Positions 16,161 through 25,405 of a stretch of 61,218 bases of DNA are shown piece by piece. The notes below the pieces were generated by a model. It had not been told where the DNA came from. It did not search any database and saw only the letters and a list, made by a program, of their open reading frames with translations. The DNA is from an uncultured Mucilaginibacter sp. (GTDB lineage: Bacteria > Bacteroidota > Bacteroidia > Sphingobacteriales > Sphingobacteriaceae). Position numbers and translations under genes: made by a program. Each line of letters starts with the position of its first letter. Within the stretch, counting starts at the first letter, position 1. The stretch spans positions 1-61,218 of the forward strand of contig CAIWRU010000189.1 of the NCBI GenBank assembly GCA_903915155.1, written 5' to 3'.

Positions 16161-16997
16161 ATGAAAACCTTACTTGTAATAGACGACAGTACGCCACAAG
16201 GTGACCACGCTGCAAAGTTCGCTTTAATAATTGCCCAGGCTTTGGAAGCAAACATAATAATAGCAAATGCTTGCAAAGCGGTAAGAAATGCGCAAAAGGA
16301 GAGCGTATTGGTAGCCGGAAGGCAGCATCATGAATTACCAGGCCGCTATGACGCAGAAATAACAGAAAGTTTGGTTAAGCTAAATAGTCATCACGATGGC
16401 TTTAAACCGGAGATAACCGAAGTTGACATTTCGGCATTTAATGAAGTGCAGCTGGCTGAGTTTTCAAATAAAGAACAAATTTGGATGATAGTTAAGGGGA
16501 TGGCCGACCACTCGCCCGAAACGTTGTCGCAAATGCATATTAACATTAACGTTTTGCTGAACAGGGTACGCTGTCCGTTGTTAATGGTTCCGCTGCACTG
16601 GCCCTTAAAGCAAATAGAAAGATTGGTGTACATAGCCGATCTGCGGTATTGCCGCATTCAGTTTGTAAGGTTTTTGGCTGAACTGGCTAAGCCCTGGAAT
16701 GCCATCGTATCTATCGCGAACCTGTCTGCAAAGGGGCTGCCTGAAATGTGCGAGACATATGCAGGCTCGGTGTTTAAAGAAGAGATATGTAACAATGTGA
16801 AATACGACCAATTGGTTTTAAATAACATTAAAGAAAAGGACCTGGATAAAGCTGTTGATGTAATGATCAATGGCCTGCACAACGATGTACTGGTGATGGT
16901 TAACCATCGCTTTCATTTTAAGGAGATAGTGGGAACTTATATTACAGAAGATCTTCCTGATCATATCACCGTTCCTTTGCTTATCTTTCCTTATTAA
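16161..16997 (+). CDS. Tandem universal stress protein
   Basis: A 278-residue cytoplasmic protein with two Usp domains. The first begins MKTLLVIDDSTPQGDHAAKFA and the second about residue 150 with the strand RLVYIADLRYCRIQF. The G-x2-G-x9-G-S/T ATP motif is not evident, so ATP binding is uncertain. I place the start at ATG 16161 and not at an upstream in-frame codon at 16110, because the first beta strand begins there. Usp genes are standard members of Fnr/Anr and DosR-type low-oxygen regulons. It leads an operon with a P-type ATPase (13-base gap) and a LOG-family gene. Confidence 0.88.
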   Translation: MKTLLVIDDSTPQGDHAAKFALIIAQALEANIIIANACKAVRNAQKESVLVAGRQHHELPGRYDAEITESLVKLNSHHDGFKPEITEVDISAFNEVQLAEFSNKEQIWMIVKGMADHSPETLSQMHININVLLNRVRCPLLMVPLHWPLKQIERLVYIADLRYCRIQFVRFLAELAKPWNAIVSIANLSAKGLPEMCETYAGSVFKEEICNNVKYDQLVLNNIKEKDLDKAVDVMINGLHNDVLVMVNHRFHFKEIVGTYITEDLPDHITVPLLIFPY

Positions 16998-17010
16998 GAA
17001 AATGTAAAAT

Positions 17011-19542
17011 ATGCAGGCTGATTTTTGGACACTAAGCGGCTCAGATGCCTGTAAGCAATTACTCAGCAGCCCAAACGGGCTGGCTGAAGATGAGGCAGCG
17101 AAACGTTTGACGCTTTACGGAATAAATAGTTTTAAAACAAATGTAAATACTTCAAACGTACTGTTGTTTCTTTCGCAGTTTAAGAGCCCGGTAACCATCT
17201 TATTGATCATCGCTGCTTTGCTTTCTGCAGGTTTAGGTGATGCGACAGACACCGTAATTATCCTGGCAATTGTGTTTGTGAGCAGCTTCCTTGGCTTTTG
17301 GCAGGAACGTGGCGCAGCCAATGCCGTAAAGGAATTGCTTAAAATGGTGCAGTTGCATTGTGTATTGCTAAGAAATGGCAAAAAGCAGGAAACAGGCATT
17401 GAAAATGTTGTGCCGGGCGACGTGGTAATTTTATCGGCAGGCAATATTATTCCAGGTGATAGCCTGATCTTAGACTCCGAAGAACTATTTGTAGATGAAG
17501 CAGCTTTTACCGGAGAAACTTACCCGGTAGAAAAAACCGCATGTGTAGTTCCAACTGACACGCCCCTTGCAAAAAGGCGAAACTCGCTTTTTATGGGTTC
17601 TCATGTTATTAGCGGGAAAGCGACTGCTCTTATTGTAGCAACGGGAAAACAAACAGAGTTTGGCAAAATATCGGCAGGTTTACAATTGCGGATACCTGAA
17701 ACTGATTTTGAAAAAGGCATCCGTAAATTCGGCTACATGCTTATGGAGATCACGCTGTTGCTGGTGATTATCATCTTCGCTACAAATGTTTTCTTACATA
17801 AACCGGTACTCGATTCTTTTCTGTTCTCATTAGCCCTGGCTGTTGGGTTAACACCTCAATTATTACCGGCTATAATCAGCGTAAATCTGTCTGTCGGTGC
17901 CCGCCGAATGGCTAAAAAGCAGGTTATTGTAAAACGCCTTTCATCTATCGAAAATTTTGGCAGTATGAATATCCTGTGCTCCGATAAAACAGGCACCATC
18001 ACCGAAGGCAAAGTAAAACTAAAAGATACGCTAAGTGTAGAGGGTTTGCATTCTGAAAAAGTTTTTCAATATGCCTGGTTAAATGCCCATTTTCAGCAGG
18101 GGTTTGATAACCCGATAGACATCGCGATAAGTAGCGATCACAAAGGCCCGGTTAATGATTACATAGTTCTGTCTGAAATACCTTATGATTTCATCCGCAA
18201 AAGATTAACCGTACAGGTAAAAAATAAGAGTGAAAATATCGCCATTACAAAAGGTGCATTAAACGCCATACTCTCCATTTGCGATAGCGCAGAAACGGCG
18301 AACGGAATTACAGATATTAAAACCTGCAAAGCCGATATTTTAAAGCAGTATATCCAATTCAGTCAATCGGGGTACCGTACATTGGGTGTGGCTTATAAAC
18401 AAGTTACAGCGGATGGTAATTTTACTAAGGCAGACGAAAATGGGATGGTTTTTTTGGGCTTCATTACGTTATTTGATCCACCCAAAGCTAACATTAACGA
18501 AACGCTTGATAATCTGAAAAAACTTGGCGTAGCGCTAAAAATAATTACCGGCGATAATGCGCTGGTTGCAAAAAGCCTGGCGATGGAGATAGGTGTAAAA
18601 ACGCCAAAAGTGTTAATGGGAAGCGAACTGCAAAAAATGACAAATGCAGCCCTAATGCACCAGGCGCCGTTGACAGATATTTTTGCTGAAGTAGAACCCA
18701 ACCAAAAGGACCGTATTATTACGGTTTTAAGAAAGGCAGGCTACGTTGTTGGCTTTATGGGCGATGGTATAAACGATGCCCCCGCCCTGCATACTGCTGA
18801 CGTTGGAATATCGGTAAATACGGCGGTTGATGTTGCCAAAGAGGCCGCGGATATAGTGTTGTTGAGCACGGGGTTGGATGTACTTATTGATGGTATTATC
18901 GAAGGCCGCAAAACCTTTACAAACACCATGAAATATATTTTTATGGCCACCAGCGCTAATTTCGGCAATATGTTCAGCATGGCGGGCGCATCGTTGTTTT
19001 TGCCCTTCCTGCCGCTGTTGCCTAAGCAAATATTGCTCACCAATTTATTGACGGATTTCCCTGAAATGGCCATTGCGACCGATAGGGTGGATGATATAAA
19101 TATTCAATCGCCGCAACGTTGGGACCTTGGCTTTATTAAGCGGTTTATGGTGCTTTTTGGGCTACTAAGTTCAATTTTCGACTATCTAACATTTGGCGTT
19201 TTGTTATTACTGCTGCACTCAAAAGAAAAGGCTTTTCAAACCGGTTGGTTTATCGAGTCGGTGCTTTCGGCTATTTTAATTGTGCTTGTGGTGCGCACCA
19301 GGTTGTCGTTTTTTAAGAGCCTTCCGGGTAAATACCTGGCGATTGCCACACTTTTTATTTTGATACTGGTATTGGCGCTGCCATTTACACCACTAAGTGC
19401 ATGGTTCGGTTTTACCCGGCTGCCAGTTATATTTTATGGATGGATGGTCATTATCATCGCCTCCTATTTAACGGCGGCAGAATTAGCTAAAAAATGGTTC
19501 TACAAAAAGTATAACAAAACATCTTTTCAAAAAACGAAATAA
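17011..19542 (+). CDS. P-type ATPase of the MgtA (P3B) magnesium type
   Basis: An 843-residue pump. It carries the actuator motif TGET, the phosphorylation site D325-KTGT, and the hinge GDGINDAPAL. The stretch around the fourth membrane helix, VGLTPQLLPAII, and the following RLSSIENFGSMNILCSDKTGT run match MgtA/MgtB far better than Ca or K/Na pumps (compare VGLTPEMLPMIV in MgtA, from memory). Ten membrane segments fit. The likely substrate is Mg2+, imported with the gradient. It lies between usp and a LOG-family gene, overlapping the latter by one base. Induction of a P-type ATPase with Usp at low oxygen has a parallel in the Pseudomonas Anr regulon. Confidence 0.88.
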   Translation: MQADFWTLSGSDACKQLLSSPNGLAEDEAAKRLTLYGINSFKTNVNTSNVLLFLSQFKSPVTILLIIAALLSAGLGDATDTVIILAIVFVSSFLGFWQERGAANAVKELLKMVQLHCVLLRNGKKQETGIENVVPGDVVILSAGNIIPGDSLILDSEELFVDEAAFTGETYPVEKTACVVPTDTPLAKRRNSLFMGSHVISGKATALIVATGKQTEFGKISAGLQLRIPETDFEKGIRKFGYMLMEITLLLVIIIFATNVFLHKPVLDSFLFSLALAVGLTPQLLPAIISVNLSVGARRMAKKQVIVKRLSSIENFGSMNILCSDKTGTITEGKVKLKDTLSVEGLHSEKVFQYAWLNAHFQQGFDNPIDIAISSDHKGPVNDYIVLSEIPYDFIRKRLTVQVKNKSENIAITKGALNAILSICDSAETANGITDIKTCKADILKQYIQFSQSGYRTLGVAYKQVTADGNFTKADENGMVFLGFITLFDPPKANINETLDNLKKLGVALKIITGDNALVAKSLAMEIGVKTPKVLMGSELQKMTNAALMHQAPLTDIFAEVEPNQKDRIITVLRKAGYVVGFMGDGINDAPALHTADVGISVNTAVDVAKEAADIVLLSTGLDVLIDGIIEGRKTFTNTMKYIFMATSANFGNMFSMAGASLFLPFLPLLPKQILLTNLLTDFPEMAIATDRVDDINIQSPQRWDLGFIKRFMVLFGLLSSIFDYLTFGVLLLLLHSKEKAFQTGWFIESVLSAILIVLVVRTRLSFFKSLPGKYLAIATLFILILVLALPFTPLSAWFGFTRLPVIFYGWMVIIIASYLTAAELAKKWFYKKYNKTSFQKTK

Positions 19543-20261
19543 TGAATAATGCTGAAATTCAATTCCTCGAAGGTCCGCAATCCAGGTTAAAGGAGCTAAA
19601 GTTTATCTTTCAAACGGCATTGGAGCTTATCCGCGGTTTTAGGGCGCTGCATTTTGTTGGGCCCTGCATTACCGTATTTGGTTCGGCGCGATTTAAGGAA
19701 GATCATCCTTATTACGACTTAACCCGTAAAGCTGCAGCTGAATTTGCAAAGTTGGGGTTTACTATTATGACAGGCGGCGGTCCCGGGCTTATGGAAGCGG
19801 CAAACCGTGGCGCAAAGGATGTAGGCGGCCGCTCGGTTGGCTGCAATATTCAACTGCCTGTTGAACAGCAGCCAAACGCTTACCTTGACAAATGGGTAGG
19901 TATGAAGCACTTCTTTTTGCGAAAAGTAATGTTGGTTAAATACTCGTTTGCGTTTATAGTTATGCCCGGTGGTTACGGCACTATGGATGAATATTTTGAG
20001 GCGCTTACTTTAATAGAAACGCATAAGATAAACGACTTCCCTATTATAATTTTTGGTAAGGAATACCATAAAGAGTTATTGGCCCATATAGAAGTGATGA
20101 AGAAGGAAGGTACCATAAGTGATGCTGACAGCAGGCTGTTTTTGATAACCGATGATATTGAAGAAGCAACAGCGCTCATCCGCGAAAAAAGTATTAAGCA
20201 ATTTGGGTTGAAGCCGAAGGCGAAAATGAAACCGTTTAGTTGGCTGTTTGAGCATAAATAA
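19542..20261 (+). CDS. LOG-family (TIGR00730) nucleotide-processing protein
   Basis: A 239-residue Rossmann-fold protein with both family motifs: GGGPGLMEAANRGA (about residue 79) and PGGYGTMDEYFEA (about residue 142). Members cleave nucleoside monophosphates to base and ribose 5-phosphate; plant LOG enzymes release cytokinins. The bacterial physiological substrate is often AMP, as in PpnN. Here ribose 5-phosphate could feed the pentose pathway used by the phosphoketolase, which is inference. Start and stop overlap the ATPase gene (TAATG). Confidence 0.88.
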   Translation: MNNAEIQFLEGPQSRLKELKFIFQTALELIRGFRALHFVGPCITVFGSARFKEDHPYYDLTRKAAAEFAKLGFTIMTGGGPGLMEAANRGAKDVGGRSVGCNIQLPVEQQPNAYLDKWVGMKHFFLRKVMLVKYSFAFIVMPGGYGTMDEYFEALTLIETHKINDFPIIIFGKEYHKELLAHIEVMKKEGTISDADSRLFLITDDIEEATALIREKSIKQFGLKPKAKMKPFSWLFEHK

Positions 20262-20328
20262 TTGCTTTAGTGGGTATTAGAAAGCGGTTGAAATACAACT
20301 TTGAATGTGCCTTCTATCAAGCCTAATT

Positions 20329-20372
20329 GTGATTGCTGTCATTATTTAAACCCGCAATAACCCGCAATTTTG
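20329..20372 (+). promoter_or_regulatory. Crp/Fnr-type operator (20329-20342) and -7 box (20365-20372) for the L,D-transpeptidase operon
   Basis: GTGA-TTGCTG-TCAT is centred at 20335.5. It is 36.5 bases before the G of CAATTTTG (7/8 match to TAnnTTTG), which places it near -40.5, the class II Crp position and two helical turns nearer than the class I sites. The box lies in the same CCGCAATTTTGAT context as the promoter near 2950. Confidence 0.65.
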
Positions 20373-20390
20373 ATGCATAAATTGTGGATT

Positions 20391-21845
20391 ATGAAAAACG
20401 CATTAAAAATATATGGTAAGCTGATAATAGGAATTGGGTTACTATTTATCCCTTCAACCGGGCGTACGATTGAGCAGATCAAGATAAGTGAGCCATCTGC
20501 AAGTATTGTAGTTGATAGTGCGTTATCAGCCGAGATACATAGACAGTTATTGAGTAACGAGCTAAACCTTTATTATCCAAACTCTGTTAAAAGATTTTAT
20601 CAAAAAAGCAATTTCACCTCGCCGTGGCTAAAACCACAAAGCGGCACCGGGAGTACCTGGCAGGCCATGCTAATGATAGATTGCGTACTGCAATTTGGGC
20701 TTTCGCACGATGATTACCACCCCCATGAACTTGTATATGCTGAATTACACAGCATTTTCGAAAAACCTGGTATAATATCCATACAAAAACAAGCGCGGTT
20801 TGATATTATGCTTACCGATGCAATGATAAACTTTATCAATAACCTCCATTTTGGGAAACTTAATCCTGATTTTCCGCCTGCAACGATCGATAACGCTTCA
20901 ACCGGTTTTAGCGCTGTTGATGCGCTGACTGGCGCGCTAGGTCAAAATGATTTTATGACTGCCATTGGCAATGTTCAACCTAAATCAAAAGAATATGAAG
21001 ATATGCAGGACCATATGCGCCAATGGACAGGGCAATATACCGGTGATTGCTATGAAGTTCCGGAAAACAGCATCAGGAAATTAGCTATAAACATGGAAAG
21101 GCTACGCTGGGCAAATGTTGATAGTGGCGCCTATATCCAAATTAATATACCCTCGTATACGTTGAATTTATACGAACCTGATTCGACTTATAATTTTAAG
21201 GTTGTTGTTGGCAAGCCTGAAAACCCTTCGCCAACACTGCAAAGCCAGATCAATTATTTTACTACTGCGCCGGAGTGGAAGGTGCCTAACAAAATTTTCA
21301 GAAAGGAACTACTGCCTAAAGCATTAGCAAATCCTTCTTATCTTGAGAATAACCACTACGCGCTATATGATAATAAAGGTGGCTATATTGAACCTACTGC
21401 TGCCAACCTTTCATTGATTAAACAAAACCCCAAAAAATATCGCGCAACTCAATCGTCAGGATGCGACAATGCACTTGGCCTTGTTGTATTCCGATTCCCT
21501 AATATGTATGACGTGTACTTACATGATACTCCGGAACAGCAATTGTTTAAAAAGGATACCAGGGATTTTAGTCATGGATGCATAAGGGTTGAAAATGCTG
21601 AAAATTTAGCAGCGCTTTTATTAAAATATGATAATGCAACAAACAAAATACCCGCGCTTCATAAAGCGATAGCGAAATATCAAACCCTAAATTTTAACCT
21701 GGCCAAGCCTGTTCCTATAAAAATCACTTACCTCACTTGCATTGTAAAGGAAGGCGCGGTACTTGATTACAACGATATATACGACCTTGATAATAGGCTC
21801 GAGATGATATTTTATAATGTAACCACTCAATTTGCAACACGGTAA
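20391..21845 (+). CDS. L,D-transpeptidase (YcbB/LdtD type)
   Basis: A 484-residue exported enzyme that makes 3-3 crosslinks in peptidoglycan or attaches proteins to it. It has an N-terminal signal/anchor (about 1-26), a scaffold with peptidoglycan-binding-like helices (100-220), and a YkuD catalytic domain with the signature SHGCIRVENA, nucleophile C397, preceded by HDTPEQQLF. The start at ATG 20391 begins the signal sequence and lies 15 bases after the inferred transcript start; two earlier codons (20370, 20373) overlap the -7 box. It is followed after 13 bases by the stand-alone ATP-grasp gene. The promoter places wall remodelling in the low-oxygen set. Confidence 0.9.
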   Translation: MKNALKIYGKLIIGIGLLFIPSTGRTIEQIKISEPSASIVVDSALSAEIHRQLLSNELNLYYPNSVKRFYQKSNFTSPWLKPQSGTGSTWQAMLMIDCVLQFGLSHDDYHPHELVYAELHSIFEKPGIISIQKQARFDIMLTDAMINFINNLHFGKLNPDFPPATIDNASTGFSAVDALTGALGQNDFMTAIGNVQPKSKEYEDMQDHMRQWTGQYTGDCYEVPENSIRKLAINMERLRWANVDSGAYIQINIPSYTLNLYEPDSTYNFKVVVGKPENPSPTLQSQINYFTTAPEWKVPNKIFRKELLPKALANPSYLENNHYALYDNKGGYIEPTAANLSLIKQNPKKYRATQSSGCDNALGLVVFRFPNMYDVYLHDTPEQQLFKKDTRDFSHGCIRVENAENLAALLLKYDNATNKIPALHKAIAKYQTLNFNLAKPVPIKITYLTCIVKEGAVLDYNDIYDLDNRLEMIFYNVTTQFATR

Positions 21846-21858
21846 CCCCTGAATTATT

Positions 21859-22857
21859 ATGACAAAATTTATTAAAAAATTTAGCGAGATCACAAAGGAT
21901 GATGTGGCTACTGTAGGTTATAAAAATGCTTTATTGGCTGAAATGTATAACCATTTAACGCCAAAGGGTATATTAATACCCGCCGGTTTTGCTATTAATG
22001 CTGAAGCTTTCGAATATTTTATCAACTCAAATAAATTGAGGAGCCAGATAAATTACCTGATGAAAAGCCTTGAGCCCGATTTTTCAAATCTTGCCGAAAC
22101 AGGTGCGGATATTAGAGAATTGATAATGGAAGCACACATGCCTAACGATATGGGGATGGCAATAGTAGATGCGTATGAAAACTTAACTGATTTAAAGGGG
22201 ACGCCGATTGCTGTACGTAGTAGTGGAAATGATGACACAATTTCATTGAACGATAGCCAGGGATTCCACGATTCATATTTAAATGTGCAGGGGCATTGCT
22301 CATTGTTGTATTCAACAAGGCAATGTTTTGCATCGTTATTCTCTGATAAAGCCATCAGATATCGTGAAGAAAACGGTATGCTACAGCACGAGGCATTTAA
22401 TTCGATAGTAGTACAAAAAATGATTCGGTCTGATAAAGCCTGCTCGGGCATTGGTTATACCAGCTATCGTTCTGCTGCAATTAATGATACTATAAGGATA
22501 ACGGGTATTTTGGGAATGGCTGGTGGGCAAGCACAGGAAAAAGGTATCGCAGATGAATTTTTAGTATTCAAGCCATCTGTAAAAACAAAGGAATTGGCGT
22601 TAATTGAAAAGCGATTAGGCACTAAAGCAAACATGCTTGTTTACGCTGACGATGACGATGAAAGCAACCTGACATTGTGTAAAACCACTACTGACAGCCA
22701 AAGAAGTGACTTTGTAATTAATGATGCTGAAATAGAAAAACTAGCCGGCTGGGCTATTATTATTGAAGATTATTTTAACGAGCCAATGAGCTTTGAATGG
22801 GCGAAAGATGGGGAGAATAAGCAACTGTATATTTTAAATGCACGAAAATTGATATAA
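21859..22857 (+). CDS. Stand-alone PEP synthase/PPDK ATP-grasp domain protein
   Basis: A 332-residue protein equal to just the N-terminal pyruvate/ATP-binding domain of phosphoenolpyruvate synthase. Visible matches are AVRSSGNDD...GFHDSYLNV (about 116-143), the IVVQKMIRSDKACSGIGYTS strand, KRLGTKANMLVY and the closing FEWAKDG...LYILNARKL. The swivelling phosphohistidine domain (TSHAAI motif) and the C-terminal TIM barrel are absent, and the frame closes cleanly, so this is a compact protein and not a visible truncation. Alone it cannot form PEP. It may phosphorylate a partner or act as a regulator; nothing in sequence settles this. It is co-transcribed with the L,D-transpeptidase. Confidence 0.82.
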   Translation: MTKFIKKFSEITKDDVATVGYKNALLAEMYNHLTPKGILIPAGFAINAEAFEYFINSNKLRSQINYLMKSLEPDFSNLAETGADIRELIMEAHMPNDMGMAIVDAYENLTDLKGTPIAVRSSGNDDTISLNDSQGFHDSYLNVQGHCSLLYSTRQCFASLFSDKAIRYREENGMLQHEAFNSIVVQKMIRSDKACSGIGYTSYRSAAINDTIRITGILGMAGGQAQEKGIADEFLVFKPSVKTKELALIEKRLGTKANMLVYADDDDESNLTLCKTTTDSQRSDFVINDAEIEKLAGWAIIIEDYFNEPMSFEWAKDGENKQLYILNARKLI

Positions 22858-23097
22858 TTTTTTAATTATTTCACATGTGTACGAGTGATTGTACATGTTG
22901 ATCCATATATAACTATATATCGGATTAGCCCCTTTTATTACCAGAGCGGCAATATTCCAATCGACCCTCTAAAAACTTATGAAATAGCCGCTCAATTATC
23001 TGACTTTCCAAACAAAGCTTAGGCTACACAGAAAACAAAGCAGCTTTATGTTTAATAGGTTTAAATCAATTGTCTATTTTAGAAACAAATTGATCAA

Positions 23098-25350
23098 ATG
23101 GGCCTAAAGAATTCCTTCATTTATTTTCTGCTGTGTTTTGCATTAAGCAGTCATGCACAAAATCCTGGTTCAATTCCGCGGAGTGGCGATGAGTTTGTTG
23201 GCCCGTTTAAAAGCTGGCTGAATGCAAAGGATAACTTTGGCGCAAAGGGTAATGGAGTTTCGGATGATTCCAATGCCTTGCAGACTGCATTTGATGCCGT
23301 TGCAAAAGGCGACAGGGGAACTATCCTTTACCTGCCGCCGGGCACGTACCTGATTACGCGTACCTTGCAGATGAATTACCATATTAATGTTTCCATAATA
23401 GGTGCTGATCCGGCTAATACCATTATTAAATGGGGAGGCCCCGCGCATGGTACTATGATGCTGGTTAATGGCACTGCCTATTCAAAATTTAACCGTATTA
23501 CTTTTAATGGCAACCGAGTTGCCAACGTAGGCGTTGAACAATCATGGGATTTTAAAAAGCCGAATTTTGATACAGGTAATGAATATGCCGACGATGTTTT
23601 TACCGACCTGGTGTTTGGTATTAACGGTGGGAATTTAAAATATGGGTTTGCCGAAACGACAATCCTTCGTGATAAATTTATCCGCATTACAGCGGCAGGG
23701 GTGAGCCTTGGGAACTTTAACGCGCTTGATATATGGATAAGGGATTCGTATTTCCAGGATTGCGGCGTAGGGGTAACCAATACTTACGGTGCCGGGAATT
23801 TCCGCTTGTACCATAACCTGTTTCTTAACTCAACTATCAGCGATATTTCCATCGGTAATACGGGAGGGTTTTCGGTAAGGGATAATACCTCCATCGGTTC
23901 TAAGCAGTTTTTTAACGCACGGGGCAGCGCCAACCCGGCGATAACTATTATACAGGGCAATACTATAATTGATCCTATTAACACGTTAGCTGTTACCATA
24001 AATAATCAGGGGCCAACCGTATTTATGAACAATATTATTCGTTCAAGGCCACTTGCTATGGGTGGCCCTGTGGCGCAATTTGTGTGCGGTGGGCAGTCGA
24101 CCAGTTATATTGCAGGTAATGTGTTTACGGTCCCAAACCCTGTTGTAGCGGATAGCGACCATATTGAATACAATGATAGGGTTGTATCCGCAGGCAGCTT
24201 AAATAGCCTTCCAAGGCCTATATTGCCTGGCACGGAGCCTCACTTTAACCGCCAAATATTTGAGGTGCCGGCAGGTGCCAGTGCCGATGTTATTCAAACT
24301 GTAATCAATAAAGCCGCATTAGCTTCTGGTAGCCGGCCGATTGTTCATTTTTCTTACGGAAATTATAATATAGCTGCGACACTGTATATCCCCAAAAATA
24401 GCGATATACAGTTGGTTGGCGATGGGTATGGGAAAGCTACCTGCCTTACCTGGAACGGGGGAGGCGTGGGGCCAATATTGGTTATTGCTGGGCCAAGTAA
24501 GGCAACATTACGCGACATCTCATTTAAGGGAAGTGCCAGTTCAACGAATATTCTAATTACAAATGCCGATCAAAAAGGCTCGAGGGTTTATCTACAGGAA
24601 TTTATACAAATGGGCGGTAACCAGGGATTAATAGTCGATCAGCTTGATCACACAACCGTATTGGGTTACAACGTTGAATTTTCCGGGCTACAAAAAGCGG
24701 TGAACGTCATTGGGGGCCGGCTTGCAGCGGCCGGGAGGCCCGCCGAAGGAAGAACAATTATTTATAGCGGCGCTGAATCAAGTAACCGGATATCGCATGA
24801 GGTAACCAACGGCGCTAATCTGATGGTGCAGGATACCTGGTATGAAGGAGGCAATAAGAGCACTTTCGCCAATCTTTCGGGCAATGGGCTTTTTGTTGCA
24901 GACGGCGACCGTATTTCCACGCCGCAACAGACGGATGTGCCTTCTGTGGTGATGAAAGATTTTTCGGGCAAAGCGGTTTTTGTGGCTAATAATTTTAACG
25001 ACCGGTTTGCGGTGAGCGGAAATGGATCGCGGGCGAAAATCCTGGCTATTGGGTTGATGACGGAAGATTATCCTTTTGTAGCCGATACCACATCGCCAAA
25101 GGCAAACATAAATGTGCTGTTGAGCAGAACACGCAATCATCCTACAATACTTAACAGGACCGGAAGTAACAAGGTGCAAAAACTGGGCGCATTCAATCAA
25201 AAATTTGTGGCCGATATGCTGGCCGATATGCTGAAAGTTCAGCCAATTAGCCTTAGTGCTTTGCCTGATGGGGTTAGCGATATCAGGTTTTACCGTGTAA
25301 TGTCGACGGGAGGGGCTAAGGGGTTGGATATTGAAGCGGGTAGTAAATAA
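23098..25350 (+). CDS. Secreted double beta-helix protein (GH55/pectate-lyase-3 like)
   Basis: A 750-residue exported protein with a signal peptide (about 1-20, cleaved after SSHAQ). Two pectate-lyase-3 type right-handed beta-helix units follow. The first starts at about residue 40 with the classical entry NFGAKGNGVSDDSNALQTAFDAV, the second at about residue 400 (ADVIQTVINKAALASGSRPIVHF). Two helices in one chain is the plan of GH55 exo-beta-1,3-glucanases, but the catalytic acid cannot be assigned by eye. It stands alone, with no SusCD pair nearby, and its 240-base upstream region shows no Crp/Fnr-type palindrome, so I treat it as outside the low-oxygen set. Confidence 0.75.
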   Translation: MGLKNSFIYFLLCFALSSHAQNPGSIPRSGDEFVGPFKSWLNAKDNFGAKGNGVSDDSNALQTAFDAVAKGDRGTILYLPPGTYLITRTLQMNYHINVSIIGADPANTIIKWGGPAHGTMMLVNGTAYSKFNRITFNGNRVANVGVEQSWDFKKPNFDTGNEYADDVFTDLVFGINGGNLKYGFAETTILRDKFIRITAAGVSLGNFNALDIWIRDSYFQDCGVGVTNTYGAGNFRLYHNLFLNSTISDISIGNTGGFSVRDNTSIGSKQFFNARGSANPAITIIQGNTIIDPINTLAVTINNQGPTVFMNNIIRSRPLAMGGPVAQFVCGGQSTSYIAGNVFTVPNPVVADSDHIEYNDRVVSAGSLNSLPRPILPGTEPHFNRQIFEVPAGASADVIQTVINKAALASGSRPIVHFSYGNYNIAATLYIPKNSDIQLVGDGYGKATCLTWNGGGVGPILVIAGPSKATLRDISFKGSASSTNILITNADQKGSRVYLQEFIQMGGNQGLIVDQLDHTTVLGYNVEFSGLQKAVNVIGGRLAAAGRPAEGRTIIYSGAESSNRISHEVTNGANLMVQDTWYEGGNKSTFANLSGNGLFVADGDRISTPQQTDVPSVVMKDFSGKAVFVANNFNDRFAVSGNGSRAKILAIGLMTEDYPFVADTTSPKANINVLLSRTRNHPTILNRTGSNKVQKLGAFNQKFVADMLADMLKVQPISLSALPDGVSDIRFYRVMSTGGAKGLDIEAGSK

Positions 25351-25405
25351 CTAAAAGTTAATTTTTTTCGAACTAATTGCCTTCGTCCTACGTAAAATAT
25401 ACCCG

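Noticed and set aside
21859-22857. Treating the ATP-grasp gene as a truncated pseudogene of PEP synthase.
   Set aside because: The frame is intact, ends cleanly after the last strand of the domain, and the downstream bases show no remnant of the missing domains.
22873-22898. Inverted repeat ACATGTGTAC / GTACATGT upstream of the beta-helix gene.
   Set aside because: The arms match imperfectly (one extra base), no second copy was found in the window, and no regulator points to it.
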